This document shows positions 1-10,640 of a stretch of 64,000 nucleotides of DNA, in pieces; position 1 is the first letter of the stretch, and the number at the start of each line of letters is the position of its first letter. The translations under genes and the position numbers were made by a program. Below the pieces are notes generated by a model. The model was not told the origin of the DNA, made no database searches, and saw only the letters and a list, made by a program, of their open reading frames with translations. The stretch lies in assembly GCA_904063045.1 (NCBI GenBank), contig CAJFCJ010000002.1, positions 2,785,891-2,849,890 of the forward strand, written 5' to 3'. The stretch comes from Dimorphilus gyrociliatus (Eukaryota; Annelida; Polychaeta; Dinophilidae).

Positions 1-738
1 ATATAATCAATAAATGCGCCCGTAAGTGTGAGGAGGTGGCTAAGGGAGAGGGAGAATGGGGGAGGGGAAAAATGCCCCTAGTATAGATTATTAATGACCA
101 GTTGTTTATTCGACTTTCTAAGCGTCCTTGCATAATTTACACTATTCTCTTTTTACATCGGAAAGGTTATTGATTTTTCGAGTACCTGCTAGCATTCGTC
201 AATTAACTTACCAATCGTGAACAGCGTTAAACGACTCCTCATTCGTGATATCATACATAAGAATAAATCCCATAGCCCCCCGATAATAGGCTGTCGTTAT
301 TGTTCTGTATCTGCAAAGATTAATTTCAAATTGTACTCGTTATTGATTACTGAACTAATAAAATATTCAAAATCAAGGTATTCTTCTCAAAACCAATAAA
401 TAAAGCCATAAAATTGTCTTTCCTGTTTTCATGGAAAATAACATACAACTATAAAATTATAAAAAACAAAAGTACTCAATCAAACTCTGAATCAATAATA
501 CGTTTGCTTTTTGAATAGATCATACTCGAGTAAAGAGTTTATAGTATTAGATTAATATATCTAATTATTAAGATGTATAAAATCTTGTTATATAAAACAA
601 GGAAAATTTAATAAACGTATCAAGATGGCGGAATACGAAAAATTAATTAATCACCTGATGATTTCAAAATATACTGTAATATACCTTGATTATTCAGAAT
701 GAGTTGGAAAAGAGCATAAACACTAATAAAAAGCTCAC
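1..738 (-). other. Rab3 intron sequence, no exon seen
   Basis: This stretch lies downstream of the Rab3 donor site on the minus strand. I looked for the next Rab3 exon, which should encode the residues just after the DTAGQE motif, and did not find it, so it is presumably left of the window. The open stretch at 217-399 on the plus strand has a GTG start and no family resemblance. Two items are visible: a G-rich run at 44-67 with four G-tracts, and a YY1-like CAAGATGGCGG at 621-631. Confidence 0.5.
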
Positions 739-983
739 CGTTCTTGTCCAGCTGTATCCCATATTTGCAGCTTTACCCTTTTATCTTGCCTGAAGACGGT
801 CTTCACCTTAAAATCAATCCCTACCGTCGAAACAAATGCCGATGTGAAGGAATCATCCGCATATCGGAATAAGAATGAGGTTTTGCCAACGCTTGAATTG
901 CCGATTATGAGCAATTTAAACATATAATCGAAATTCTGGTCGGCTGCATCTTTGGTCCACTGACTACTGTTCGATGAAGCCAT
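739..983 (-). CDS. Rab3: Rab3 small GTPase, first coding exon (partial gene)
   Basis: Rab3 is a synaptic-vesicle GTPase that binds vesicle membranes and controls regulated exocytosis. The exon encodes residues 1-81 plus two bases of an Arg codon. Seen: the Rab3 signature [15 protein letters not shown] near residues 11-25, the P-loop GNSSVGKTS at 28-36, the switch I region containing [11 protein letters not shown], and WDTAGQE at 75-81. The exon ends CG before a GTGAGC donor. The start ATG at 983-981 directly follows a polypyrimidine tract and TTTGCAG, so either an upstream non-coding exon is spliced here or a spliced leader is added; the sequence cannot tell which. The remaining exons (NKxD guanine-binding motif, C-terminal prenylation Cys) lie outside the window. 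The gene is head-to-head with the POU gene, with start codons 499 bases apart. Confidence 0.93.
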
Positions 984-1482
984 CTGCAAAAAAATGCAGT
1001 TGATGCAGTAACTGTTGACACTCCTGACATATGGGAGAGTCTATCATATGTATTTACTAAAATTGATACATTTTCAGTCTTTAAATTTATTTTTATAAAA
1101 TTGTATTTATAACAAGCTTCCAGCCTTCAATAATTTAAATAATTATCTGATTTAGGTTTAATTCGTTGGAAATAGCCCTTAATAAAGATTAACAGATGTT
1201 AGTTTTTAAAGAATAGGTTAATATACCTTTTACTTCGTTTGGAATGTTTCGAAAATTATGAGAGAAAGTGTAATCAAAGAGAAAAAACGTCTAATCCTTC
1301 GTAAAATCCTATAGTTAATCAACTATGCCGCCATATTTACTAGACAGTGGACTCGTCCTCATTAACAAAAACCTTTTCTGACCAATCACCGTCGACTACG
1401 CTTTGGTGGATGTATTCTAGACAAATCGGCAATACTACGGGTTTCATTTAGAACGCAAATACACCGCTCATTACTATTCAAC
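984..1482. promoter_or_regulatory. Divergent intergenic promoter between Rab3 and POU gene
   Basis: Only 499 bases separate the two start codons, so both genes probably fire from this interval. Seen: a CCAAT box at 1382-1386 and CCGCCATAT at 1328-1336, the reverse of a YY1-like ATATGGCGG. The POU start codon at 1483 lies in AACATGGCGGAG, also YY1-like. No TATA box at a convincing place stands out from the AT-rich background. Confidence 0.45.
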
Positions 1483-4455
1483 ATGGCGGAGCCATCAAAT
1501 ATGGCGAATGAAAATCATCAACTTGGTAAGATTTATTCCATATTCATAATTACGAGTTAGCATAATGAGTTACCTGTAATGTCGTTTTTTAAAGTTATTA
1601 CTAACAAATCGCTAGTTTTTCTTATTTATAAAATTTAAAAATGATTATTCCTTTTTAAACGCTATTCTTTTCTATTTCCGCATTACAATCCTTACCGAAC
1701 TTTGTGAAGTTGTAAACAATGCATAAATATTATCTTTTTTAAATATTTTACAACTTGTAAGTTGATATTTTAATTTATAAAACCGATCTAGCGTGTGATA
1801 TTTCGTGTTTAGTTGCTAGACAACATGTACACACACATGACTTACATATTCATACACGCAAAAACATGCAAATGCGTTTCATTATGTAGTCTATACATAA
1901 TTATATTCTTGGCGCTTTCTCATCATTTCTCAACAAATCTTTTTAGTTATTTATCATAATTTAAATATTAGAACAAAGTTTGTTCTGATTGCATCTAAAA
2001 TATGACTAATTAATACGTTTCGTTTACTACAAGAATATTTTACTTCTCATTTGCAATTCACATTTACCCAAAGGCGTTCTTATATATGGAAAAAGTATGC
2101 AGCATAGTTTACTTAAATATTTATGTATGCAAAGTAAAGCAAACAGCTTATTGAATTAAAAATAATTGCTTACGCTACAGGCAATGCAGACCACGGAACT
2201 CAACATCTTATTCAGCCTTTAATACAGGTAAGTTAAACATTACGAAATTTAATGAAACAACTATTTAATATTCATTTATTTTTTCAAAGGTAAACGCCAA
2301 TGGTAATCCAGTTCAAGGTGTACAATCTCTTATACAGGTGCCTGCAAATAAGTATTATTGATCAGGGGTGTGCTTTTCGAAAGAGATTGTTAAAGATTAG
2401 ACTAGACCAAAGGAAAATCTTTTTTTATGTGTATAAATAATTATAATATATTAATATTATTAACTCTGAGCTTCAAACATAACCAGAACATTTTTTTTTA
2501 TACTCCCTTAAGAAAGCTAGTAAACAGTTATAACATTTAGCTATCAGTTAAAAGGCGCGCCCACCACAATAAAAAGAACAACAATAGTTTAATTTGTATT
2601 TATTTCATTGTATAGATTCCTGTTGGAACACCTCAAGGAAGCCATATTCAAATATCTACCCAAGAATTGCAACAACTGCAGCAAGCCTTGACTGTTCAAC
2701 TCCTTCAACAACAGGGTACAAGTGTCGTCACTCAGCAAACTCAAAGTGCACCCCAATTGAGTACCACCGTTGCCAACAGCAATATTAATACCACTTCAAA
2801 TAATTCAAACTTAACAGCTGCTTTGCAGGCGGTAAGTTGATGCTAAATTAATCTTTGGAAAGTTTCATTCTCCAAATCATTAGAAAAAAGAAAACTGTTA
2901 CTCCCTCTGGTATTAGGTACATCAACGAAGTTCTATTTGCTACATAACTTAATACTAGAGGATTTATTTTAAATTTAAAGTATAATTTATACCACTAAAA
3001 TGTAAAAGAAAAAAAATGCTAATAATATGAATATTCATTTTTGCATTAATTTATTTCATCTCAAACTTTGTTTTTTTTGAACAAATTATTAAGCGCGACG
3101 TTGGCGCCAGCATAAATATCGCAAATTATTCTTATTCGCTTATTTCATTATACAACACGCGCTTGATAATGAGATGAATTATTCATTAGGCGTTACGAGG
3201 CTTCATTTTTATTTACGATGCTGCTTTCGCAGGCACAGTTCCAGACGCTACTCGCTGCTTATCAGCAAGTTCAAGCTCAGGTAAAAACTCTTTTGATTTT
3301 GCTTATCAGTTAATGTTTAACTTTTATATTCATTTTTATTATCAGTAAAATCTATGTAATAAACATATGCAAATTTAAAAATCCCCTAATGAATATTCAT
3401 TAACAGCAATTGCAACAAGACAATACGCAACAAAAAATTCAACAACCTTCACTGCAGCATGCTGTTAATATTTTATCCCCTCAAAATGCTCAGAATACTG
3501 TCAATCAGGTTGGTTTATTTTTGATTTATTGTATTTCTCTATATAACATTGGATAAAAACGTGAATAGGAACTTAAATCCAATATTGAATTAATTGGCTA
3601 TACTTTTTTGGGGGTTATAACTTTGTAACATTTATTCATGAAAATTATACAAATAGTCTGTGCCATTTCCAACAAAATTTTATTGACATATAAGAGATAT
3701 TGGGAAGGAATTTAGTGCATATCTAGAAATCAACATTTCTTCAAACAGTATAATATTACTTCAATTTAAATAAGTGATTAAATTACACAAGAAAGGACAA
3801 AAAAGGTCAAAATATTTATAATAAACTGGTTGGAAAATTTCCCATGTTTATCGTTAAAACAGACTCCGATTCAAGTTATCCTTTGATAGTAAGTCCATAT
3901 TTTTATATTAACTTACTTTTTATTATATTGCTATAAATGAAAATAATCTTGTTAAAGAAGATTAATGGGCCTAATGTCCAGATGTACTGTATAGGATGCA
4001 AATGATAATAACAAAAAAGAAATATACTTCTCTCAATTAAGACATAAGCAAATTTCTTATTTATAAATTATTTTATGTTCAATCCTCTTTATCTAACAAT
4101 GAATAGAGCATATGGTTAGTTTCCTTCTCAATATACTATGATTCACATTTTTAAATATAAAAATTACATTTTGATATTTATATAAAGTAAATTAAAAACT
4201 ATCTTGCTCAAAATTAAAGAATCACAAGCCAATCGGTAAAGATTCTTTAATACTTTGTTGTTACTTGAATATAGTTATGGTCAATTTGTCCCTATAGGCG
4301 ACCTCCACAGTTGGAGTGACCCCAACAATTGTTCAAGTAACCTCATCGCCACCCATAGTACTTTATTCGATTCATTCGAATCAGCCAAGCAATACGACGA
4401 CAACTACTTCCAATGCCACCGCACAACAACAACACCAACAACACCAGCACCAACA

Positions 4456-4487
<32 letters not shown>

Positions 4488-5676
4488 AGCAACAACAGCA
4501 GCAGCAACAACAACAACAAATTCAATTAGCCTCCGGTTTGTTCCTAAGTCTTTGCGACATTTTCTAATTCATTTTCTGATCATATATTTTTACTCTGACA
4601 GTAGCGGCCCAGCCATCGCAAGGCCAGCAGTTTTTACTTATTCAACCACCTGGTGGCGCACAACCGCAACTTGTTCTCGCCACTCAACAAGTTATCAACG
4701 CTGTACAGACCGTCCAACAGGCATCCCAAATGGTCTCTTCGACTCAATCAAACACACAGGCAACACCAGTCGCTGTTCTGCCAACAACACCACAACAGAC
4801 ACCAGCCTCTCCATCTACTCCCAGCTCTTTAAGGAATCTACCTCCGGTAGTAAGTGTTTTTCAAAAAGAAAAGAGTTTTTTTAAGAATTTTGTTTTTTAC
4901 AGGAAGAGAACATTGATTTAGAAGAACTTGAGCAATTCGCAAAACATTTTAAAAGGCGGCGAATTGAACACGGTTATACCCAAGGAGATGTTGGAATCGC
5001 TATGGGAAAAATGTATGGGAATGATTTTTCCCAAACAACCATTTCCCGATTTGAAGCTCTTAATTTGAGTTTTAAGAATATGTGTAAATTAAAGCCAATG
5101 TTACAGAAGTGGTTACAAGATGCCGAAGCTCTGAAAACAGCTCAGTCTGTTCAAATAGCCAATCAGAATCAGCAAAATAATGTAGTTAGTATGGATGCTG
5201 ATCAGCAAAATGCCGTCTTTCTTCCTGTATCAAGGAGGCGGAAAAAAAGAACGAGTATCGATACAGCAGCCAGAATTTCTCTAGAGAAGCACTTTAATGG
5301 AAATCCGAAACCTACTGGTGAACAAATTCAACAAATAGCTGATCTTCTTGGTATGGAGAAGGAAGTAGTCAGAGTTTGGTTCTGTAATAGGAGGCAAAAA
5401 GAGAAGAGAATTAATCCCCCGTCCCAATTAGCTGCCGCTGTTGCTGCTAGTTTGGCAGCCAACGGTAATAGTTTCACTACAAAATCGGAGTCTTCCAATA
5501 CGCAACAGGGGGGAATGGGTGCAGCATCGCAACTTGTCTCCCAGGTTGCAATCCAAATACAGCAGCAGCAACAACAGCATTCGAGTTTGGATGGACAGTT
5601 ATCCTTGCCGGTCGTAGTTTCTTCCGAAAATTCTGATACAAAACTTTCGGCACTTTTACATTCGCAGTCCGCTTGA
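1483..5676 (+). CDS. Class II POU homeodomain transcription factor (Oct1/Pdm type)
   Basis: A nuclear regulator that binds octamer DNA through a bipartite domain. Exons: 1483-1525, 2181-2227, 2290-2337, 2616-2831, 3233-3280, 3407-3508, 4298-4535, 4602-4849, 4903-5676; phases agree at every junction and the spliced frame gives about 587 aa. The N-terminal 330 residues are rich in Gln, Thr and Ser, with a 23-residue Gln run in exon 7. The last exon encodes the whole POU domain: POU-specific domain about 331-405 (starts [10 protein letters not shown], includes [20 protein letters not shown]), a linker of about 35 residues, and a homeodomain about 441-500 (RRRKKRTS, helix 3 [17 protein letters not shown]). 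The C-terminus is Ala/Gln/Ser-rich. Class II is favoured over class VI by GNDFSQTT and EKRINPP. The exon 3 donor (GTGCCT) is weak, so that 48-base exon may be optional. Introns hold octamer sites, suggesting autoregulation. Confidence 0.93.
1866..1873 (+). promoter_or_regulatory. Octamer ATGCAAAT in POU gene intron 1
   Basis: Exact match to the classical POU-factor binding octamer, inside intron 1 (1526-2180) of a gene that encodes an octamer-binding protein. A seven-of-eight version (ATGCAAAG) follows near 2126-2134. Binding is inferred, not shown. Confidence 0.4.
3027..3038. promoter_or_regulatory. 12-bp palindrome ATGAATATTCAT in POU gene intron 4
   Basis: A perfect palindrome of two ATGAAT half-sites, similar in layout to the palindromic element that POU dimers bind. 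The same 12-mer recurs at 3389-3400. Confidence 0.35.
3367..3400. promoter_or_regulatory. Octamer plus palindrome pair in POU gene intron 5
   Basis: ATGCAAAT at 3367-3374 and the palindrome ATGAATATTCAT at 3389-3400 lie within 34 bases, just before the exon 6 acceptor at 3406. The close pairing of a monomer-type and a dimer-type POU site suggests a compact regulatory element or a site that could affect exon 6 splicing. Confidence 0.4.
3996..4003 (+). promoter_or_regulatory. Octamer ATGCAAAT in POU gene intron 6
   Basis: Third exact octamer within the transcribed region of the POU gene, in intron 6 (3509-4297). Confidence 0.35.
4424..4519 (+). repeat. CAA/CAG trinucleotide repeat encoding poly-Gln
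   Basis: Lies in POU exon 7 and encodes Gln interspersed with His, then 23 consecutive Gln. CAA and CAG codons are mixed in blocks, which tends to slow repeat expansion. It forms part of the likely transactivation region. Confidence 0.9.
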
Positions 5677-7390
5677 AAGACTATTGTTTTTATTATTACA
5701 TTAATAATTTAATTATTTCGATTATTTTGACAATCTGATACATGTATTATACTTGTTTATTCGGCTGCGTTTTATGCAAGTCAACGAAGACTGATGGTTT
5801 TTGTAAATAGACTTCTGTTTTTTTTTTTTTTGGCTATTTTGATAACGAATCGTTTTTGTTTGACGTGCTCTTAAAAATACAGTTTAAAATATCATCGAAG
5901 TAAATTATACACATATTCTTACATAATTTGTTAAAAGAGTATTTGATGTTGATATGGTCAAAGGAAAAAAAAGCCTACTTTACTTTTTATCCTACCACAA
6001 ACTCATATTATATAAAACAATAGATGGAGACACTTGTTGCCCAGTTGTAGTATTTAAGAATGAACTCGTATGATAAGTGAGCTGAAGAGAATAATTAAAT
6101 AGGTTTTCTTAGCAATGAGAGATGGAGAGATATAGTTAAAATAAATAAAATGTTATGATAATAAGATTCGTATAGATAAAAAATTAAATTATATCAAAAG
6201 GAATATAATATTTCAGAGTTATTGCTTTGTCTCAGTTAACCAATAGCCAACGATTCCTCCATAAAGAAAGAAAAATGATTATTTGAATTTAATGCGATCT
6301 CTTAAAAAACAATCGAGATTGGTATTAAGAGAATGAATGATGAGAGAAGATAATAAGATAACTACCAAGAGCTATTGTAACTTTAATATTCATTGATGAG
6401 GGTAAACAATCAAATTATATAATAGCTGTAAATTATATACTTTAAACGGTAAATCTACCAGTCGTTAGTAGGTATTATTGTAGTTGATCAATTTATAATT
6501 TCGGTAGTAGCACACATAGCTCTGCTACCAAGGTTTTATAACATGAGTATTATAAATTAGCTTCTAAGACATTTTCTGATGTATAATCCTTGTCTTTAGA
6601 GATCTGTAGGCAGTGAGATGATCCTTTTGGAATAAAAGGGATAAGGTAGCAACCTCTAAGAATTTTACATTTTATCATAATGAAAGAAATTTACGGTTAT
6701 TTTCAAATAAATAGCAATATTTTCTAAAATTGCCATTGATTTTTCTTAGAAAACAAATTTGTGATAACTCTTAGTCCCCTCCCTCACTTCCTTTTTTTAT
6801 ACATTCTTTTATTAAGACTTTTTCCTAATTCTTCTTCTTCTTCCCCTTATTACTTTCTCTTCATCTGCTTCTATACATATGTGCCTTTTGTTTAAATGAA
6901 AAAATCTACCCTTTTCAATTCGTCAGTACCTTCCACTAAGAATTTCGTCAAACTTCATTTGAGCACGAGGACAAAAATAACCAATAATTTACCCAATCTT
7001 GCAAATCTCGTTTCCTTGGAAATATTTATTGGACTATTCGTGAATTGTTGATAGAAACTCAAGCATAATGCTATATATAACTATTAAATATATATGTATA
7101 TATTAGTATGTATTAATAGAAAATAGGCTTTTCTATAGATATTCTTAGATGTGTAAATTTATTGCATGTTTTATTCGTTTCGGCTTTATAGTTAGATTCA
7201 AAGCTTAGTAAGGGATTGAGATATATCTACAAGCAAACAAAATTGCTTTGTTACAGTATATTTTACAATTTAACATACATCATTATGTTTTAATATGACT
7301 AAAGTTTCTTTTGTTTTTATGTATTAAGGAAATTTAATCAGCTTAGATTGTTTATTATTTAAGTTTTTAAGAAAATGTAAATCAAATATA

Positions 7391-7561
7391 ATGGTAACAC
7401 TAGAGATTTGTCGATACTACCCTAGAATTGGGTCTAAAGTCTACAAATTCTACAAACGTATTCATAGGGCAAATGCCACCAAATTGTCGTATTCTACTGT
7501 TAATTCCGTTATTGTCTGCGGACCAAGGCTAATAATTATCATCTTTAAACAGATAGTCTAA
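7391..7561 (+). other. Short stretch open on both strands, unassigned
   Basis: On the plus strand an ATG at 7391 opens a 56-codon frame. On the minus strand a frame ends at a TAG (7402-7400), about 45 bases before an AATAAA on that strand (7356-7351), and is preceded by a fair acceptor (CCTTGGTCCGCAG). The minus frame reads FGGICPMNTFVEF and is less biased to Lys/Asn/Ile than random AT-rich frames. It could be the last exon of a minus-strand gene, a plus-strand peptide, or a decayed element. I do not recognise either protein. Confidence 0.2.
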
Positions 7562-8384
7562 CCTCCTCTTTATCTTCTTTCTCTTTTTTTATTTACTAAT
7601 TTAGAAGATAAACACGTTCTCAGCTCGTATTTCTTTCTCTTTTTTTTTATAAATTCATCACCCCAGTCCGCTTCACCAATCTAACCAAGTTAAATACAGT
7701 CAAGTCATGCGATATAATAACGCTTCTCTAATTCCTCGACAGAATTGAACTAATTATGGATCATTTAGCAATAAAGTTACCATGTCCTTTTTTTATATTA
7801 TTCTGTATTATATATTTTTTTTAAACAATATACTAAAATTAGTATTAAATTAGTATCAATAATTGAAAAACAAAGATTAGATATATAAATAAAACCACAG
7901 AGGAATAGATTTATATAAAAAAAAACATCTTCCATTCCTTACGGATTCACAAAGCTATCAAAATACGCATAAGTAGAATAAAAAAAACTATAGTTAAACA
8001 CTAGGCACTAACTAGTTAAATACTATATTCGACTGAGGCATAAGTGCTGTAATAATAAAACATGAAACCCATTTCCTTTTCTTAACATTTCTAAAAAAAA
8101 AACAGTATTCATGAATAGGCTGTAGGAAAAGTCATATTGTTTAATCCATAGGCGACTTTTTCTTAGCAGTTCCTTTTTTTTCTTTTTTTTTAACAAAGAC
8201 TGACATTTTTGCCATTGAGAAGCCATACACAGAATATATACTGCATTTGTTATATATATAAATTTATATAAAGTATATATTCTATTTAAAAATTCAAAGT
8301 AAATATTAAAAATGCATATACTTAATGATTATTCTTTTTCTTATATATTTATAGAAGAATCCAGAATTTAACCACCTACCCCTC

Positions 8385-8415
8385 CACACACACATACACA
8401 CACACACGCACACAC
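8385..8415 (+). repeat. (CA)n microsatellite
   Basis: Alternating CA with single interruptions (CAT, CGC), about 31 bases. Confidence 0.85.
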
Positions 8416-8754
8416 TCCTATTTATCTGCTTATCCCTTAAACATAGATTCTTTTGCGTCTTAGGTTCCCTTATCTTTATTCCGTTACTACTTGCGTAAAT
8501 CACATTTTTACACATCCTGGTTAAATAAAAGATCATCTAGGCCTATAGCAAAGGAAATCTGCACTATAATTGCATTGAGTTGGCTATAAATCGGTTAAAA
8601 AGCCAATAAGATATTCTGATTAAAAAGATTGAGTTTGTAAGGATTTCCCTCTTTTAGATATAAAAATTCATTTCTGCTTTAGTTTCCTCTCTTGCTATCC
8701 AGAGACTACTTCTGGTGACGTTTTCTTTTGTAAAGAGCAATAGAATTCATATAT

Positions 8755-8991
8755 ATGTTAGCCATTAGATTCTCTAATAGACCTGCTAACAGAAAGTCCG
8801 GTTCTTTAGGCATGAATAATAAACTTAAGCGGAACCATGCCGTAACAGCTCCTATACGCGCTCCCACTGATTATTACGTAATCTGTGAATGGCTACACCA
8901 TCTACTCGTAACTGTTATTCTAAGAAAGATCAATTCATCAACTAAAACTGACAAATCGAAAACGAGATCGAATACCATTTTTTTAGGATGA
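8755..8991 (+). other. Isolated 78-codon open frame, unknown
   Basis: ATG-started frame with a balanced, basic composition (many Arg, Lys, Asn, Thr) that is unusual for random frames in this AT-rich background. No signal peptide, no domain I recognise, no AATAAA very near the stop. It may be a fragment of a decayed mobile element or a chance frame. Confidence 0.15.
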
Positions 8992-10640
8992 CGCAAATAT
9001 ACAATATATATTAAAATTTAAATTTCTGTCAATATTCATGCATGTATTGAAGAATTTTTGATAAGTCATACAACTCATATTGCTGATTCACTAAACCATA
9101 CCCCCCATCGATTCATTTAGGTCGAGTAGGCCTACCACTTCCTCTAAAAGCCAATGAAGGCCGGTTATTATTCACCGGTTCTCCTACCGGTCTCTAGATT
9201 GTTTGCATTTTAGGGTAGATACTTTTGGGTGCGGGATAACATACCAGTCGATTCTTGTTCCAGTATACCTTGACTATTTTCTCTAGCGAATACTGAATAA
9301 CTACGTGAAACATTACTATTTCGTTCGAAATACTTTACTACACTAGGAAACTAAAATGTTACTTAGATGGTTTGTAATCTTTAAATTTTCATTTAAATCT
9401 ATAAAAACTTAGGCTTACAAGGAATGCATTAGTTTTACAATATGGCGGTATATTTTTGTTAAAGCGGTAGTTTTTTAAACATGAAATTTTCTCCAGGTGA
9501 GAAGGGTTAGAATAATAGAGATTTGATTTTTCATTTATCTAGCATGTCCTAAAGCTCTATTAATTATTGCCAGAGGTTAAAACATTCCATTGCTTGCGAA
9601 CTATTATTTCGCTTGAATAGGGGAATTTTTTTACCTAGTCAGATTTAAAAATGTGTTACTAATACGAAAGGTTTTAAACTAGAATACTATGCGGATATAA
9701 TGGAATATATAGTTATTGTATAGCGACATTTTCACAAATCTAATGAAAAAGTAGTGTTATTTGAATTGTTTGAATTTCGTATATATTTGCTATATACCTA
9801 GGCATATTTGAATTGGTAGTCTGTAAAGATAAAAACAATTGAAATTGACTAGGAAGATTTCGCTCCTATATAAGGAATAGACCTTGTATCTTTCGTATCG
9901 TCCCGTTTTACAACTTTTGGCAGGTTGAGAAAAGCTGCGTAAATATTATTATAAAAATCTTTGTTTTTTATCATTTACACATATCATTTATCATTCTTTG
10001 GGGCTACTTGGTGTGATAAAGAGCGTGATCTAGCGCCTTATCTCTTAACAACTGTTTAAAGTGTTCTCAACTTAATCTATGCATACGTATGTTAACAACT
10101 TTTTGATGCCATCATTGTTTAATGCCCGGAAATCTTTTTATTAATTGGTAGAAATGTAATTAACAGCGGCTAGACAGTTTGAAAATATCTATAATTTGTA
10201 TTGGATTTGTACGCTCAAATATTAAATAAAAATTGATAAAAATATTAATGCTGGCTGATTAGACAAACTGACTTAAATTAATAAAAGTGAATAGCTTTAA
10301 AAGGTGTTGTTTTCCAATAATTGCCATATATTTCGCTTAGTAAAGCTCTAGTACTGTTTGAGTCAGATGGAAAATGATTCATTGTTTTCCACTAAATAGC
10401 ATGAATTTTATATGTATGTGTAATTGTAAAATAAGCTTACTGTGGAATTCTTGTATATCTTGAAATTCTAGATTGATAAATTTCTCTTTTGAGCTTAGTA
10501 TAAAAGTTACATCAATTTCCCTATAATGATATTTATTGAACATGTACGATAACTTATTTTACCATATTTGCAAACAATATCATCTATACTAGCTAATAAA
10601 TGACGCTACTGTATATTTATAGTACTTTATTTTGTTTCAG

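Larger units (their letters stand above)
5677..10640. other. POU 3' UTR and intergenic region
   Basis: AT-rich DNA between the POU stop codon and the first clear exon of the Ig receptor. Overlapping AATAAA signals near 6139-6149 could end the POU transcript. Content seen: a (CA)n tract at 8385-8415, poly-T and poly-A runs, ambiguous open stretches at 7391-7561 and 8755-8991, and a GC-elevated patch around 9090-9260. No recognisable protein domain was found on either strand. Confidence 0.5.

Noticed and set aside
217-399. 60-codon plus-strand frame
   Set aside because: GTG start, no splice context or family resemblance, inside presumed Rab3 intron.
4255-4884. 209-codon plus-strand frame across POU exons 7 and 8
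   Set aside because: Wrong frame of the CAA/CAG repeat (Thr/Ala); the Gln frame agrees with phases of the other exons.
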